Shown here in pieces: positions 46,210 through 58,000 of a DNA stretch of 64,000 nt; position 1 is the first letter of the stretch; every line of letters starts with the position of its first letter. Under the pieces are notes generated by a model. The model made no database searches. It saw only the letters and a list, made by a program, of their open reading frames with translations, and had not been told where the DNA came from. The DNA is from Spirodela intermedia (Eukaryota; Streptophyta; Magnoliopsida; Alismatales; Araceae), in the NCBI GenBank assembly GCA_902729315.2, contig LR746271.1, forward strand, positions 3,184,001 through 3,248,000, given 5' to 3'. Made by a program: the position numbers and the translations under genes.

Positions 46210-49146
46210 ATGCGGAGTTCCGCCGCGCTGCCCCACCGCCGGTGGTTCTTCTCCACCGGCCCCAGCGCTTCCTCTGGGAGGCCCAGATTACTTTGTTGCT
46301 CTGCCCCGCCGCTCCCAGCCACCGCCGCCCCCTATGATTTTACTCCTCCCTCGGCGGAGGTGGGAAGACCCGAGAATGACTCAGAATCCCTCGTCGACCA
46401 CCGGACCTCGCCGGTGAGTGCGCTTCTCGGGGAACCCACCTCGAGTTCCAGGGTCGCCGCCAATGCGTTGCCGGATGGAACTAACTGTTCTGAGAAGTTT
46501 GTTTCGGGAGAGGGGAAAAATGCGCAGTCGGCTGTTGAGAAGGCCGACCCTGTGAGCCGACTCTCCCAGCTAGCCCAGTTGTTCGCTTCCTCCAACTTAT
46601 CTTCCCCGCGAACGCGCGAAGAAGGTGCTGGCATCGTTCTGCGGGACAAAGGTTTTACTCTTCCCGATAGGTGGCTCAAGAAGAACGATTGCTCTGCAGA
46701 AAACGATGTGTCCCTCTGGCGGATACCTCAACCTGTGCCGCCATCCGACTTTTCAGAGGAAGACGTCATCAACTCTCTGTTGGAGAAGCAGCTCAAACCG
46801 AAAGATGCCTTGAAGTACTTCATGTGGATCAAGGAGCACAGTAGCTCTGTATGCGGAGTCGATTCCCTCTGTGTGCTCCTCCAGATCCTGGTGCAGTACC
46901 AGCATTTCTTGGGCGCCCGAGAGCTTATGATTCGTTCATTCTCGGCGCTGGGGGCTCCCGACCCAAGCACCCTGATTGACCGCCTGATAGAGTGCTCTAA
47001 AAGATACGGCTTTGATTGTGATTCCAAGGTCCTAAATCAGGTCTTGAGCTGCTATGTACGTGTTGGTAGGGAAGAAGATGCTTTGAAGACCTTCTACCAT
47101 ATGCTTGGGCATGGAATTGTGCCATGCATCACGGCAAGGAACTGCCTGTTAGCTGGCCTGGTGAAAAAGAACGCTACAAAAAAGGCTCGAGACTTGTATG
47201 TCGAAATGCGCCAGATGGCCATGGATTTTGACTGCTTCACGATCGATATACTAATGCAGGCCTGCTTGAAGGAAGGGAAGGAGAAGGATGCTGAGGAGTA
47301 CTTTGCTGAGATGACGGCCGAAGGGTTGACACCAGATGAAGTGGCCTTTGCCACCGTGATCCAGCTAGTCTGTAAGAGGCCTGATTCCAGGAGAGCTTGC
47401 CAGTTGCTGGATTTGATGAAACATTCATGCCTGACTCCTTCAGGGGTGATTTACACCTGGGTGATCAGTGCCTGTGTGAAGGAGAGGAATATGACCCAGG
47501 CATTGCAGTTGAAAGATGAGATGCTGACCTGTGGCTGGAAAATGAATGTGTTTGCTGCCACTAATCTCATGCAGGGATACTGCCATCAAGGCGACTTCAA
47601 TGCTGCTTTGGACCTGCTCTACGAAATAACCAGGCAAGGAATTGCTCCAAACAATGTAACCTACGCTGTTCTCATCGAAGGTGCCTGTAACAGCAACTCT
47701 GTAGAGAAGGCCTGTGAACTTTATCAAGAAATGAGACAGAAGGGCATCACCCCGAGTGTGTATACTGCCAACTCTGTGTTGAAAGTTCTGCTGGACAGAG
47801 ATGATTTGGCATCAGCGTCTAAACTGTTTGATGAGCTGGTTGGTCTCGGTGTGGCCAATGTCTTCACTTACAATTCTTTGATGCACTGGTTTTGTCAGCA
47901 GGGAAGAACGAAAGAAGCATATGATATATGGGATGAGATGGTGGAGAAGGGAATCAAGCCTAGCAATGTTTCTTACAATAATTTGCTGCTTGGGCACTGC
48001 AGACATGGGGACATCAATTCGGCAGCAATGCTATTTGACCATATGTCTGAGATGAAGATCAAACCTGACGTCTTTGCTTTTACTACCATGATTGAGGGGT
48101 ATTTCAGGAAGGGTGATGTTGAATGTGCTCTTGATCTGTACAGAAATATGTTGGCTGCGGGTGTTTCTCCCAGTGGGTTTACATTCAACACCATTATAAG
48201 TGGGCTTTGCAAGGCGGGTCAAGTCTCTGATGCAATTGCTATGCTAAATTTTTTTAAGGAAGATCAGGGATTTGTACCGATGTGCATGACTTACAACAGC
48301 ATCATCAATGGTTTTGTAAAGCAGGGTAACATGAGTGAAGCTCTCTCTATGTATCGACAGATGTGCAAAGATGACATGGCCCCTTCTGTGGTCACTTATA
48401 CCATTTTCATGGACGGGTATAGCAAGAGAAGCAGCAGCGACCTTGCAATGAAGATTCGAAATGATATGATAAGCAGGGGTCTCCAGCTAGATACTGCAGC
48501 ACACAACGCTGTGATTGATGGGTTCTGCAAGACGGGAAACATGGAAGTCGCACATCGGCTTTTTGATGAGTTGCTTGCAAGTGGGTTTTCGCCCACTGCA
48601 GTCATCTACAACAGCCTCATATGTGGCTACAAGAAGCAAAACAATATGGAGGCTTCATATGAGTTGTATCGGAAAATGTGCGAAGAAAACATCCCTTGTG
48701 ACTTGGCCACATATACGACATTAATTGATGGTTCGCTGAAAGCTGGTGACCTTGCCTGTGCATCAGAAATGTTTGATGGCATGCTGTCGAAGGGAATTGT
48801 CCCAGACGTTATAACCTATTCCACACTCGTGCAAGGGTTTTGCAGCAATGGGCAGCTTGAAAATGCCCGCAGGATCTTTGACAGAATGAATAGAGAAAAC
48901 AGGAGCCCTGGTGCTCTCATCTACAACACGTTGATCCAAGGGTACTTCCGGGAGGGTAATCTGCAGGAGGCATTTAGATTGCATGATGAAATGCTGGACA
49001 GGGGCCTTGTCCCATTTGATAGAGCATATGATATTCTCAGAAACTCATGCTCTGGTGGAAGTACGCCTATTGTTGGGCCTCAGACTTCTGTGGGCAATTC
49101 GTCTCATAGATCTACATCACTCACAATCACCACTTTGTTTGTTTGA
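46210..49146 (+). CDS. P-class pentatricopeptide repeat protein, probably mitochondrial
   Basis: Intronless gene of 978 codons. PPR proteins bind organellar RNA and affect its stability, splicing or translation. I choose the ATG at 46210 as start; it begins an Arg/Ser-rich, acid-poor leader (RSSAALPHRRWFFSTG) typical of mitochondrial presequences. From about residue 275 to 950 I count 19 consecutive motifs, nearly all 35 residues long (for example TYNSLMHWFCQQGRTKEA), so this is the pure P class. There is no E, DYW or SMR domain after the last repeat. The upstream part (residues about 30-270) is non-repetitive, with a few degenerate helical hairpins. It resembles the At3g54980-like group by overall plan, but I cannot fix orthology by eye. 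The frame is uninterrupted. The gene shares a promoter region with PAG1. Confidence 0.93.
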   Translation: MRSSAALPHRRWFFSTGPSASSGRPRLLCCSAPPLPATAAPYDFTPPSAEVGRPENDSESLVDHRTSPVSALLGEPTSSSRVAANALPDGTNCSEKFVSGEGKNAQSAVEKADPVSRLSQLAQLFASSNLSSPRTREEGAGIVLRDKGFTLPDRWLKKNDCSAENDVSLWRIPQPVPPSDFSEEDVINSLLEKQLKPKDALKYFMWIKEHSSSVCGVDSLCVLLQILVQYQHFLGARELMIRSFSALGAPDPSTLIDRLIECSKRYGFDCDSKVLNQVLSCYVRVGREEDALKTFYHMLGHGIVPCITARNCLLAGLVKKNATKKARDLYVEMRQMAMDFDCFTIDILMQACLKEGKEKDAEEYFAEMTAEGLTPDEVAFATVIQLVCKRPDSRRACQLLDLMKHSCLTPSGVIYTWVISACVKERNMTQALQLKDEMLTCGWKMNVFAATNLMQGYCHQGDFNAALDLLYEITRQGIAPNNVTYAVLIEGACNSNSVEKACELYQEMRQKGITPSVYTANSVLKVLLDRDDLASASKLFDELVGLGVANVFTYNSLMHWFCQQGRTKEAYDIWDEMVEKGIKPSNVSYNNLLLGHCRHGDINSAAMLFDHMSEMKIKPDVFAFTTMIEGYFRKGDVECALDLYRNMLAAGVSPSGFTFNTIISGLCKAGQVSDAIAMLNFFKEDQGFVPMCMTYNSIINGFVKQGNMSEALSMYRQMCKDDMAPSVVTYTIFMDGYSKRSSSDLAMKIRNDMISRGLQLDTAAHNAVIDGFCKTGNMEVAHRLFDELLASGFSPTAVIYNSLICGYKKQNNMEASYELYRKMCEENIPCDLATYTTLIDGSLKAGDLACASEMFDGMLSKGIVPDVITYSTLVQGFCSNGQLENARRIFDRMNRENRSPGALIYNTLIQGYFREGNLQEAFRLHDEMLDRGLVPFDRAYDILRNSCSGGSTPIVGPQTSVGNSSHRSTSLTITTLFV

Positions 49147-52087
49147 GATTCAGAAGGTGATTATGAAAGCCTGATGGAGAAAGGGAAATGGATGTGTTGC
49201 TCAAAACTGAAGCCGGCAGATTATTGTACAAGCCCCTGACAACATTCGACATTGTTGGTGCCTTTTGTACTGTAAGATCTGACTGGCTTAGTTTGATTAC
49301 ATGGAGCTACAGATGACAGCTGGTTGGAAGAGACCACTAAATCAAAGGCCTGCTCTCCCCATACGCATACCCATCTCGTGATTCCATGTGATAATGCCCA
49401 TTTACTTGATTTGGCACTCCATAGATTCTCTGATTTGAAATATCCTTTACAGTTGCAGTGATTGGGGATTCTAACCCTATATTCTTGATAACAGATACCG
49501 GTTACTCATTTGTGGTGAATCCCCGATTTTCACTTTTTTTTTTTTTATCACTCATGATAGAATTTGGCGATTGCTGCTTCTTCTAGTCACTAAAAGGTTG
49601 ATTATTTGGTTATCCGTGTTCCACCATTCCTTCCTGTGTAACGATGTTGTTGGAAGATGCTCGTTGGCCTTCATCTCGGATGCCCTGGATCAACCTGGCA
49701 ATTCAAGAACCTTGAGTAGCGGGGGCCTTGGGCGTCTAAGGTAGCCTCACCAGTCACAACCTTCGTGCAATTCATTTCTTCAAAGGATGCTGGTACTGCA
49801 CATCTGCGTATCCATTTCTCATGGATGAATGTATTCCTTGAAGAATTTTATATTCTAACTCTCTTCCTGGTGAATAAAACCAGTCTACTTAACCCTCTAA
49901 AACACTTTTCTCCACCACAGATTATCAACGTCAGAGACGCTTCGTCGCTGGTTTTAGATGACTGCATTTTATGCTAGTGATTTAGACGTGCTGTTCTTGT
50001 TCCGAAGAAGATGCCAGGGCCATCCTCCAACCAGATAGCCTATGTGGATTACAAGTTTTATGATCCAAGATGCCCATTGCATTTAGTGGAGCTTCTCCTG
50101 ACGAGAAACAGTGATCGGTTGCTGTGATTATGGTGAATGGGTTCTTTCTCGAACATGTATTTCACGGCGAGTATCAGATATTCCACGGAAAAGAGCAAGT
50201 CTTGGCTGCCCAATGGCTCAATGAGGCTTTAAAAGCGAGACAACTCATCTGCAGATATCCTGTAATGAGCTGACAACTTCATCCGCAGTTTTTTTTTCAA
50301 TTTATTTATTTATATATATTTCTGAAGAAAGAAAAGAGAAGAATTTGAAGGTGAGAAGACAATATGATGGTGGAAGAAAGGACGGCATGTCTCTTCCGGG
50401 CACAGGCTTGGTTTTGACTTCGGCCTGAAACTGGTTTCTATAACGTGTGACGTTCAGTTGCTCAGTAACATTAATGGATATTACTCTTTTGCCATTTCCT
50501 GATCGAAGAATTAGTTTATTTCTACGGGGGGCGATAATACATTTTTAATATATAAATTTTACGCTAAAGCTGTATTTTCAATCTGATGGCATCCAGGGTG
50601 TCGTCGATGGCTCGACTTTGCTTTCGCATGAGGCATTTATGGAATCAAATGGCCAATAATTATTGTTCTCGTTTTCTGTCAATTTATTAATTTCAGAATG
50701 GCCCATTTTTTGAAGAAAGGTATCCAGATGAAGTAAGTTTTTGAAAGCTTTTTACCTCTTCCGTTCAGTTTTCTGGCCCCAGAGGAAAACGATTGGTCAA
50801 AGGGTTGGGGAGGTGGTGGAAGAAGTTCGGTTAGCCACGTGGCCCACACGTGTGCTCAACCGATGTCGAGGAGCCTAAACGACGGCCGAGCTTGGAGAAA
50901 TAGAGACCGGTTATGGATTTGAGGCGGAGAGATGGGGCCCAGAAGCCTCTACCAGTGGAGAGGTGCCACGTGTAGGGACGACATCGCTCCGCCGTGAGCG
51001 GCGGACGCAGACGACGAGAGAGCTCCGAGGGAGGGAGGGACGGACGGACGGGACGCCGCCGTTGAAAGCTGCGGCTGCGGCGCGTGTTGTCCGTGGGAGG
51101 GGCGGGGTGGGGACAGTCCAGAGAGATCTCCTGCGAGGGGAATCGGGCGGGGGGGTAGCTGTGGATTGATTGCTCTGTGAGCATGATGATGGAGAGAGCA
51201 AGTGATCCGTCGGAGGTTGGGGGAGGGAGAGGGAAGCAGAAGGGAAGGGAAGGGTGTTAACCTTCCGCCACAGGAAGAGGGTGATCAGGGAGGGAGGAGA
51301 ACGAAGATTGTAGCCGGGGAGGAAACGGAGGGGATTTAATCGGGCGGGGGCGGGATTTTAGTGTTTTTTCTGCGGAGGATGAGTTCCGGTGAGATCCGCG
51401 GCTAAACTCGTCGGATTCACGCTGGGGCGTGTTGTGGGGAATGCGGGGGATCACAGGTGCCAGTTGATATCTCTCTCTCCTCCGTTGTTGGGATCACGGG
51501 AGGCCGTGGTAGGCAAGGGCTTTGAGCTTCTTCTTCTTCCGCCCTAGAGACCAGTTCTTCGCCTTTCTGGCGAGTCTGCTTGTGAGCCTGAGACGAAAGT
51601 CGTTTTCGCTCGCTTCGACGCGGTTCTAGACAGCTGGGGAGACTGGAATTGGCCGGGCAGGGCGTGGTAACGTGACCAGTCCGGGGTGGCCGTCGTCACG
51701 GGAATGCGAATTAGCGGAGGCGGAGGCGGAGGCGGAGGCGGAGGCGGAGGCGGAGGCGGGCGGAAGAGCAGGACACGGGCCTCCCTCTTGCCCTATGACG
51801 GAAGGGAGGTGTTTGAATCTGAACGCCATAGTTGGTTAACTGCGGCTTGAGTGTATTGCCTAGGGCCAGGATCATCAAGCAGGATTTCCTAACTTCTTCT
51901 GGATTCTTCTAGGTTACTTTTTACTTCTAGGTTTCCGTTGAAGCATCAGAATCGGCGAGACGGAGCCTGCATGCCTATTTGATCTCTTGATTAGCGGTCG
52001 GGGAGGTGACCATCTGATTCAGGCTTCGGCCGCAGCAGCAGCCGATGAGGATTGCAGGATGAGTGAGCTTGAGAGAGTTCGTTGTCG
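49147..52087. other. Intergenic region PPR to FAB1, including FAB1 5' leader
   Basis: The left part (to about 50.8 kb) is AT-rich and contains the PPR 3' UTR and no recognisable gene. From about 50.8 to 52.1 kb base composition rises sharply in GC; this should be the FAB1 promoter and 5' UTR, possibly with a 5' UTR intron. Short open frames there are products of GC-rich repeats. Confidence 0.5.
51716..51760. repeat. (GGCGGA)n hexanucleotide array
   Basis: Seven or eight near-perfect GGCGGA units about 330 bp upstream of the FAB1 start codon, probably within the 5' UTR or promoter. G-runs spaced this way could fold into a two-tetrad G-quadruplex (inference). Confidence 0.9.
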
Positions 52088-55000
52088 ATGGAAACTCCTG
52101 ACAATCGATTCTCCGAGTTAGTCGACTTGGTGAAGGCCTGGATCCCTCAGAGGCCCAAGCCTGCGAATGTGTCTAGGGCCTTTTGGATGCCCGACCACAG
52201 CTGTAGGGTCTGCTACGAATGTGATTCCCAGTTCACCGTTTTCAACCGTCGTCACCATTGCCGACTCTGTGGTCGTGTTTTCTGTGGGAGGTGCACTGCG
52301 AATTCTGTCTCCGTCCCATCTGATGAGGCCATTGGCGGCAGGGAGGAGGGTGAGAAGATCAGGGCTTGTAACTATTGCTTCAAGCAATGGGAGCAGGATC
52401 TAGCAGCTGCCGAGAATGGAAATCCAGCGTCCAGTCCAGGTCTCAGCTCTTCACCATCGGCTACGAGTTTGGCCAGCATCAAGTCTAGTGGAACTGCTCA
52501 TAGCTCCAATACTATCGCTGGCTCTGTGCCATATGCAACCACCACTTACCAGAGAGCAGTGTTTAATTCCGGTCTTGGCACCCCTGGTCAGTCTGCTGGA
52601 TTGGAGCCTTATCCAGACAGACAGGACCTGGCGACAGAGGAGAGAAACAAGGATTCTTCTATGGCACTCGTACCAGATCCTCCTCGCAACTCCTTTGGCT
52701 TTTGCATGAACAGGTTGGCATATACATTGTTGGGATTTAAATTACTGACCAGACGGGACGTTATTTTTGTTATGAAAAATATAAATATACATTTAAATTA
52801 CTTGGGATTTGTTATGAACCTCGTCAAGAAATTGGGGTTTACCTTGGTAACTATTATGTATAAAACTCATCGAATAAGCATGCTGTTAAAAAGTTAAATA
52901 TGGCTTTTGATTTTTACTTCCTCCTTCAGTCTTGGCATTTTCTTGGAGTCCCTATGGTTTTCGCTCTCAGTATAGTCTTTTTAGAATCATAAAAATTTCT
53001 AATCAAGCTCTGTGATTGGAACGCATCAGAATTTGGCTGAGGACAGCCTCATCTGACAAGAGTGATTGGTTGAAATAATATTTTGCATGAAACATATAAA
53101 AAAAAACTAAGACATCAGAAATTTAATCCTTACATCCAAATTTCAATTATCTTCGAGTCTTCTTCCTCAGAAGCATAAGATTTTTCATGTAATTCGCCAC
53201 TGAAGGAGACGGACAGTATTCCATGTAGATGTGCAACTTCTAGGATAGTAGACTTTGTCCTCGTATGCATATCGTGCACATGTTTCTGTTTCATGTTCTA
53301 TGAGTATATATATTTTGAAGACTCTATGAGGTCAACCTCGTGGACTCCATGGACATTGAGGATCAATGATTTTTAATGTTATATTGTATTGAGATAGTAT
53401 TGGTTTTCGTTATTCTCTGTGCGTAAATATTTCCAAGCAAAAAGAAGAGCGCAGCAAGGGCCTGCCTCACGTAATTACATTTCCTAGTTCTTTGTTTATC
53501 TTTCTCTCTCTATAGATATATTCCCTCCTGTCTCTGTCTGATATATTCTGTTTACTCAGTTGTAGAAGTGATGATGAGGAAGATGAATATGCCTGTCGTT
53601 CTGACTCAGACACGCGTCAATTTCATCACTCTAATGATTACTATGTTCCCGTTGAGTTTGATGAAGTTGACCATGGATACAGACCAGAGAATGTGCATCC
53701 GTCCGAGGATAATAATGATCAGAAATATTTATCATCACCACAGAACAGAGGAACAGAATTTGAAACTTCTTTGTCTGTCGATAAAATGATAGATGAAGCA
53801 GGAGGCAATAATATGTATGATTGTGATGCTTCATCTTCTATATACAACATGGAAGGTGCAGACTCTGAACATCCAGACACTGAGCCCGTTGATTTCGAGA
53901 ATAATGGGTTGCTTTGGCTCCCTCCAGATCCTGAGGATGAGCAAGATGACCGAGACATTGGCCTTTTTGATGATGATGATGAAGAGGATACTTTAGGCGA
54001 GTGGGGGAATCTACAATCTTCAAACAGTTTTGGTAGTGGGGAGTTCCGGCTTCGAGATCGTCCAAATGATGATCATAGGAAGGCCATGAAGCATGTTGTT
54101 GATGGACACTTTAGGGCCTTGGTGTCTCAACTACTTCAGGTTGAGAATCTACCCATAGGTGAAGAGAATGACAAGGAAAGTTGGTTGCAGATCATCACAT
54201 GTTTGTCATGGGAAGCAGCTACTTTGCTCAAGCCAGACACGAATAAAGGAGACGAAATGGATCCTGGTGGCTATCTGAAAATTAAATGCATAGCCTGTGG
54301 GCATCGTAGCGAGAGGTATTTTCCCTCTGAACATCTCTTTCATTTCGTTTTGTATTGTACTTTCAGTTCTTATGGAAATGAGGAACCTACCTCCCTGTGA
54401 AGACATTAATCTGATTTCAAAAAATATGATCGGATAGCTCCTTTTGCAATTTATTTGGATTGTGGGGCTCAAAAAACTGCAGTATGGTTTTCCTGATAAA
54501 ATTTTTGGCGTCATTTTCCAGTATGGTGATTAAGGGAATAGTTTGCAAAAAGAATGTGGCACATCGGCGCATGACAGCAAGAATTGAAAAGCCACGCTTC
54601 CTTATCCTTGGTGGAGCACTCGAGTACCAACGGAAAGCAAATTCACTGTCAAGCGTTGATACTCTGTTGCAGCAGGTGTGATGAATTTTTTGCTTTTAGA
54701 ATTTTTTGGTCGTTGCTTTTTGTCTGTATGGTCTTCGCTCTTATATTTTTTGTTCTTGCTAGGAAACGGATCATTTGAAGATGGCAGTTGCAAAGATAGA
54801 TGCCCAACACCCAAATGTCCTTTTGGTAGAAAAGTCTGTCTCTCGTTTTGCCCAGGAGTGCCTTCTTGCGAAAGGCATATCTCTCGTTCTCAATATGAAA
54901 AGACCTCTTCTAGAGCGCGTAGCCCGGTGCACTGGTGCACACATAGTTCCTTCTGTTGATAACCTGTCTTCCCAGATGCTGGGTTATTGTGATTTATTCC

Positions 55001-58000
55001 ATGTTGAGAAGCTTCTTGAGGAGCATGGAAGTGCAGGCCAAGGTGGGAAGAAATTGGTGAAGACTCTGATGTTTTTCGAAGGGTGCCCTAGGCCCTTGGG
55101 CTGCACTGTAAGTCCTAATCTTTATGTCCTCGTTTATTTCTTCTTGAATGCGAATACTCTGTCCTTTTGGGCTGGGGATAATTCTGTTTATGCTGTTTTG
55201 CCAATAAACAAAGATCCTCTATCTTCCAGTGTCTGAGTGTGCAATGTTATTTTAGACCAAGAACTCAGTACTTCGTAATACCTTTTTTATTTTATTTTAG
55301 TTGATCTCACCAGTCTTTCAGTTTCTAGCTGAATTTCTTTTAGTTTTTTGGATGGTGAAACGAGTCCACCAATAAAAAGAATCAGAACAGCAATTATTCG
55401 TGGCTAACTTATTTGCTCATTTAACAAGATGTTAAATAAGTACGATTGGAGATTATCACAAAAATATGTAACGAGGAAAAAGCTGACTCTACTGGTTTGG
55501 AGGCCTTGTGTTTAGTAGTATGACCTGTACCATCTTGGGCTAGGTCACAATTATTTGTTAAGCGGTTTTACCGCACTGCCTATAGGAGTTATGCTTGTAC
55601 ATTCTTTCATTTTTTATTTGTTTATCAGATGATACTACCTATTTTTACAAGAAAATAACATAGTGTTCTTCCCATCCTTTGCCTCGCCAAGACAGTAGAG
55701 CAGACAGGTTCTGTCGTCTCCATTCTTTTGGACTGTTGATTATAATGCATGATTATGTTAATAGTCTTTTATAGATCTTAGTAGTATTGTCGAAATATTC
55801 TGTTGCTCCTCCACCTTCATATGGTCCACAACGTTGCTGGTTAAGGCACAATCTGTCAGTCAATATCTTTGGACAGCGACCATGTTAACGACTTCAAGAA
55901 TTCCTTCATTTCTTTGTACGCGCCAGCATTATTCTGAACAGGTTACAATAAAATTTTCTGCGTAACATTCACAATTTTACAACCCACGAATTCAAAACCT
56001 GTCTTTTCTGTGAACACAAACACGTGGCCTGAGCTCCAGGAACCTATCAAAAAGTGTTATATTTTTACGGTAAGCTTGGTCTCCCATATTAATCTTGTCT
56101 TGCAAGTTCTGACACCCCTTGGTCTTATTAGTGGTTTGTGACCCGATATCTTAAAAAACTATACATGTTCAAGCTGAAGAAGAACAAGGACAATAACAAG
56201 AAGAACATGTAGGACAAATACTGCAGCTAAAGGCGACCGTAAAAAAAACATAAAATAGTTTAGAAGTGGCCTGGAATGTGTCTTCATTGCTATTTTTGCA
56301 TTTTCGCATAAGTGGCATTCAAGGCTGATCACTCACTTTGATAATTTCATTAGTGCAATGTAAGATATGTGTTCCTAGTTAGGTCACTCTTTTGCTTTCT
56401 TATCAGCATAAGTCATTATATTTTCTTTTTGGGAGTTGCTTGGTTTTTAAATCTTCTCCCAACCCTGCAGTCTGTTTTAATCAGCTTTTCAGTTCTGCGG
56501 ATTGCACTCAGCTACACTGTATAGGAGCAGCTCAGTGAGGCAACCATGCAGAGACGCCTAATCCATAGGATTAAAATACACATAGTTTTATTTAAAATTT
56601 TAAAGCTATTTGCGAAAAGCTTATAATTGATTTGTTTGTAGAATATGTACATTGCAAGTGAATGGTCCAGATCCTAATCAAGTATGAAAGGAAAATATAC
56701 GTTAATGTGCTGTTGATCACGCATGTATATCTGTGTTTCCAAGAGCCCTAAGCCAAAGATACCCAGGTGCTTAGACGTGCCTATGTTTCTAATGCTCTCA
56801 TAATGGTAGAATCAACATCATTCCTCATCACAAAAGATTCTTTCCCGTACTTTCACCCTTTCCAAAGAGTTGGATGAGGGAAGAGACAACATAATTTTTT
56901 TCAATATGTTCAAGGATTCAGTTCTGCTCCGGCCCCCTCTATATCTTTTCCTTAGCTGGTGGAGTGTGCCGGCTAATGTCTATCACAACGGAGAGTCTCT
57001 GTCAGAGCTGATGTGAGGTGTAACATCTCAGAATATATTAACTTAGTTTTCAATAGTTTGTTTAGTGTTCCGGACATAACAATTGGATGACAAGTGCTGC
57101 CCCATTTACCTTGTCTCTCATGCCAATAACATGTTAAAAGTGGTCGCACATCTTTAATTGTAATTTTATAATATTTATTTTGGGTTCATCTAGGTTTTTT
57201 GAGCGATAACATTCATTTTAGGGTTCCTCACCATGGTATTCGTTCTGTCGCTTAAATTAGATCAGATTCTTGCAATGCAATGCAGTTGCCCTGAATTTTT
57301 TCATGACACGGTTTGTTTTGTTCCTACGCAAAATTTATGGCGCATTTCAGGAATCCCTTTCCAAATTTGTAATCTGAATAGGTCCTCATCTTGTTGTGTT
57401 CTTTATGCTGTAGGTTTTGCTGAAGGGCGCGAGTGGTGATGAACTGAAGAAGGTGAAACATGTCATCCAATATGGGGTCTTTGCCGCTTATCACTTAGCT
57501 CTTGAAACATCTTTTCTTGCTGATGAAGGCGCTGCTCTTTCTGAACTTCCACTGAATTCTCCAATAGCTGCTGCATTGCGAGATAAACCATCTACCATAC
57601 AGAGATCCATTTCTATAGTACCAGGTTTCACTATACCCACTGGAAGTATCAGAAAACTCAATTCCAGTGTTCAGATGGTAAACAAGATCCCTGACCTGGA
57701 TCCTATTACGGGACCTAATGAAAGTGGGAGGTTTGAAAACCCGATATCACCGCTTTCAAGTCAAAGCCATTTCCAGGTATCACAAGATCAAAACTCGTTC
57801 CCTAGTGCACAGTTTGATGCCGAATCATTTTCTCTGGAGAAGAGTTCCCAGAGAGAACATGAGACTGAGATGCATGCCTCCATGTCCTCCTATTCTTTGT
57901 CTCATTCTGGGGAAGATCACCCTCGCGTTTCTTCCTGTGATCTAAAAGAGAGCATCGAGAGAGAGCATTTTGGGGATGCAAATCTGAAGACAGATTTTCA

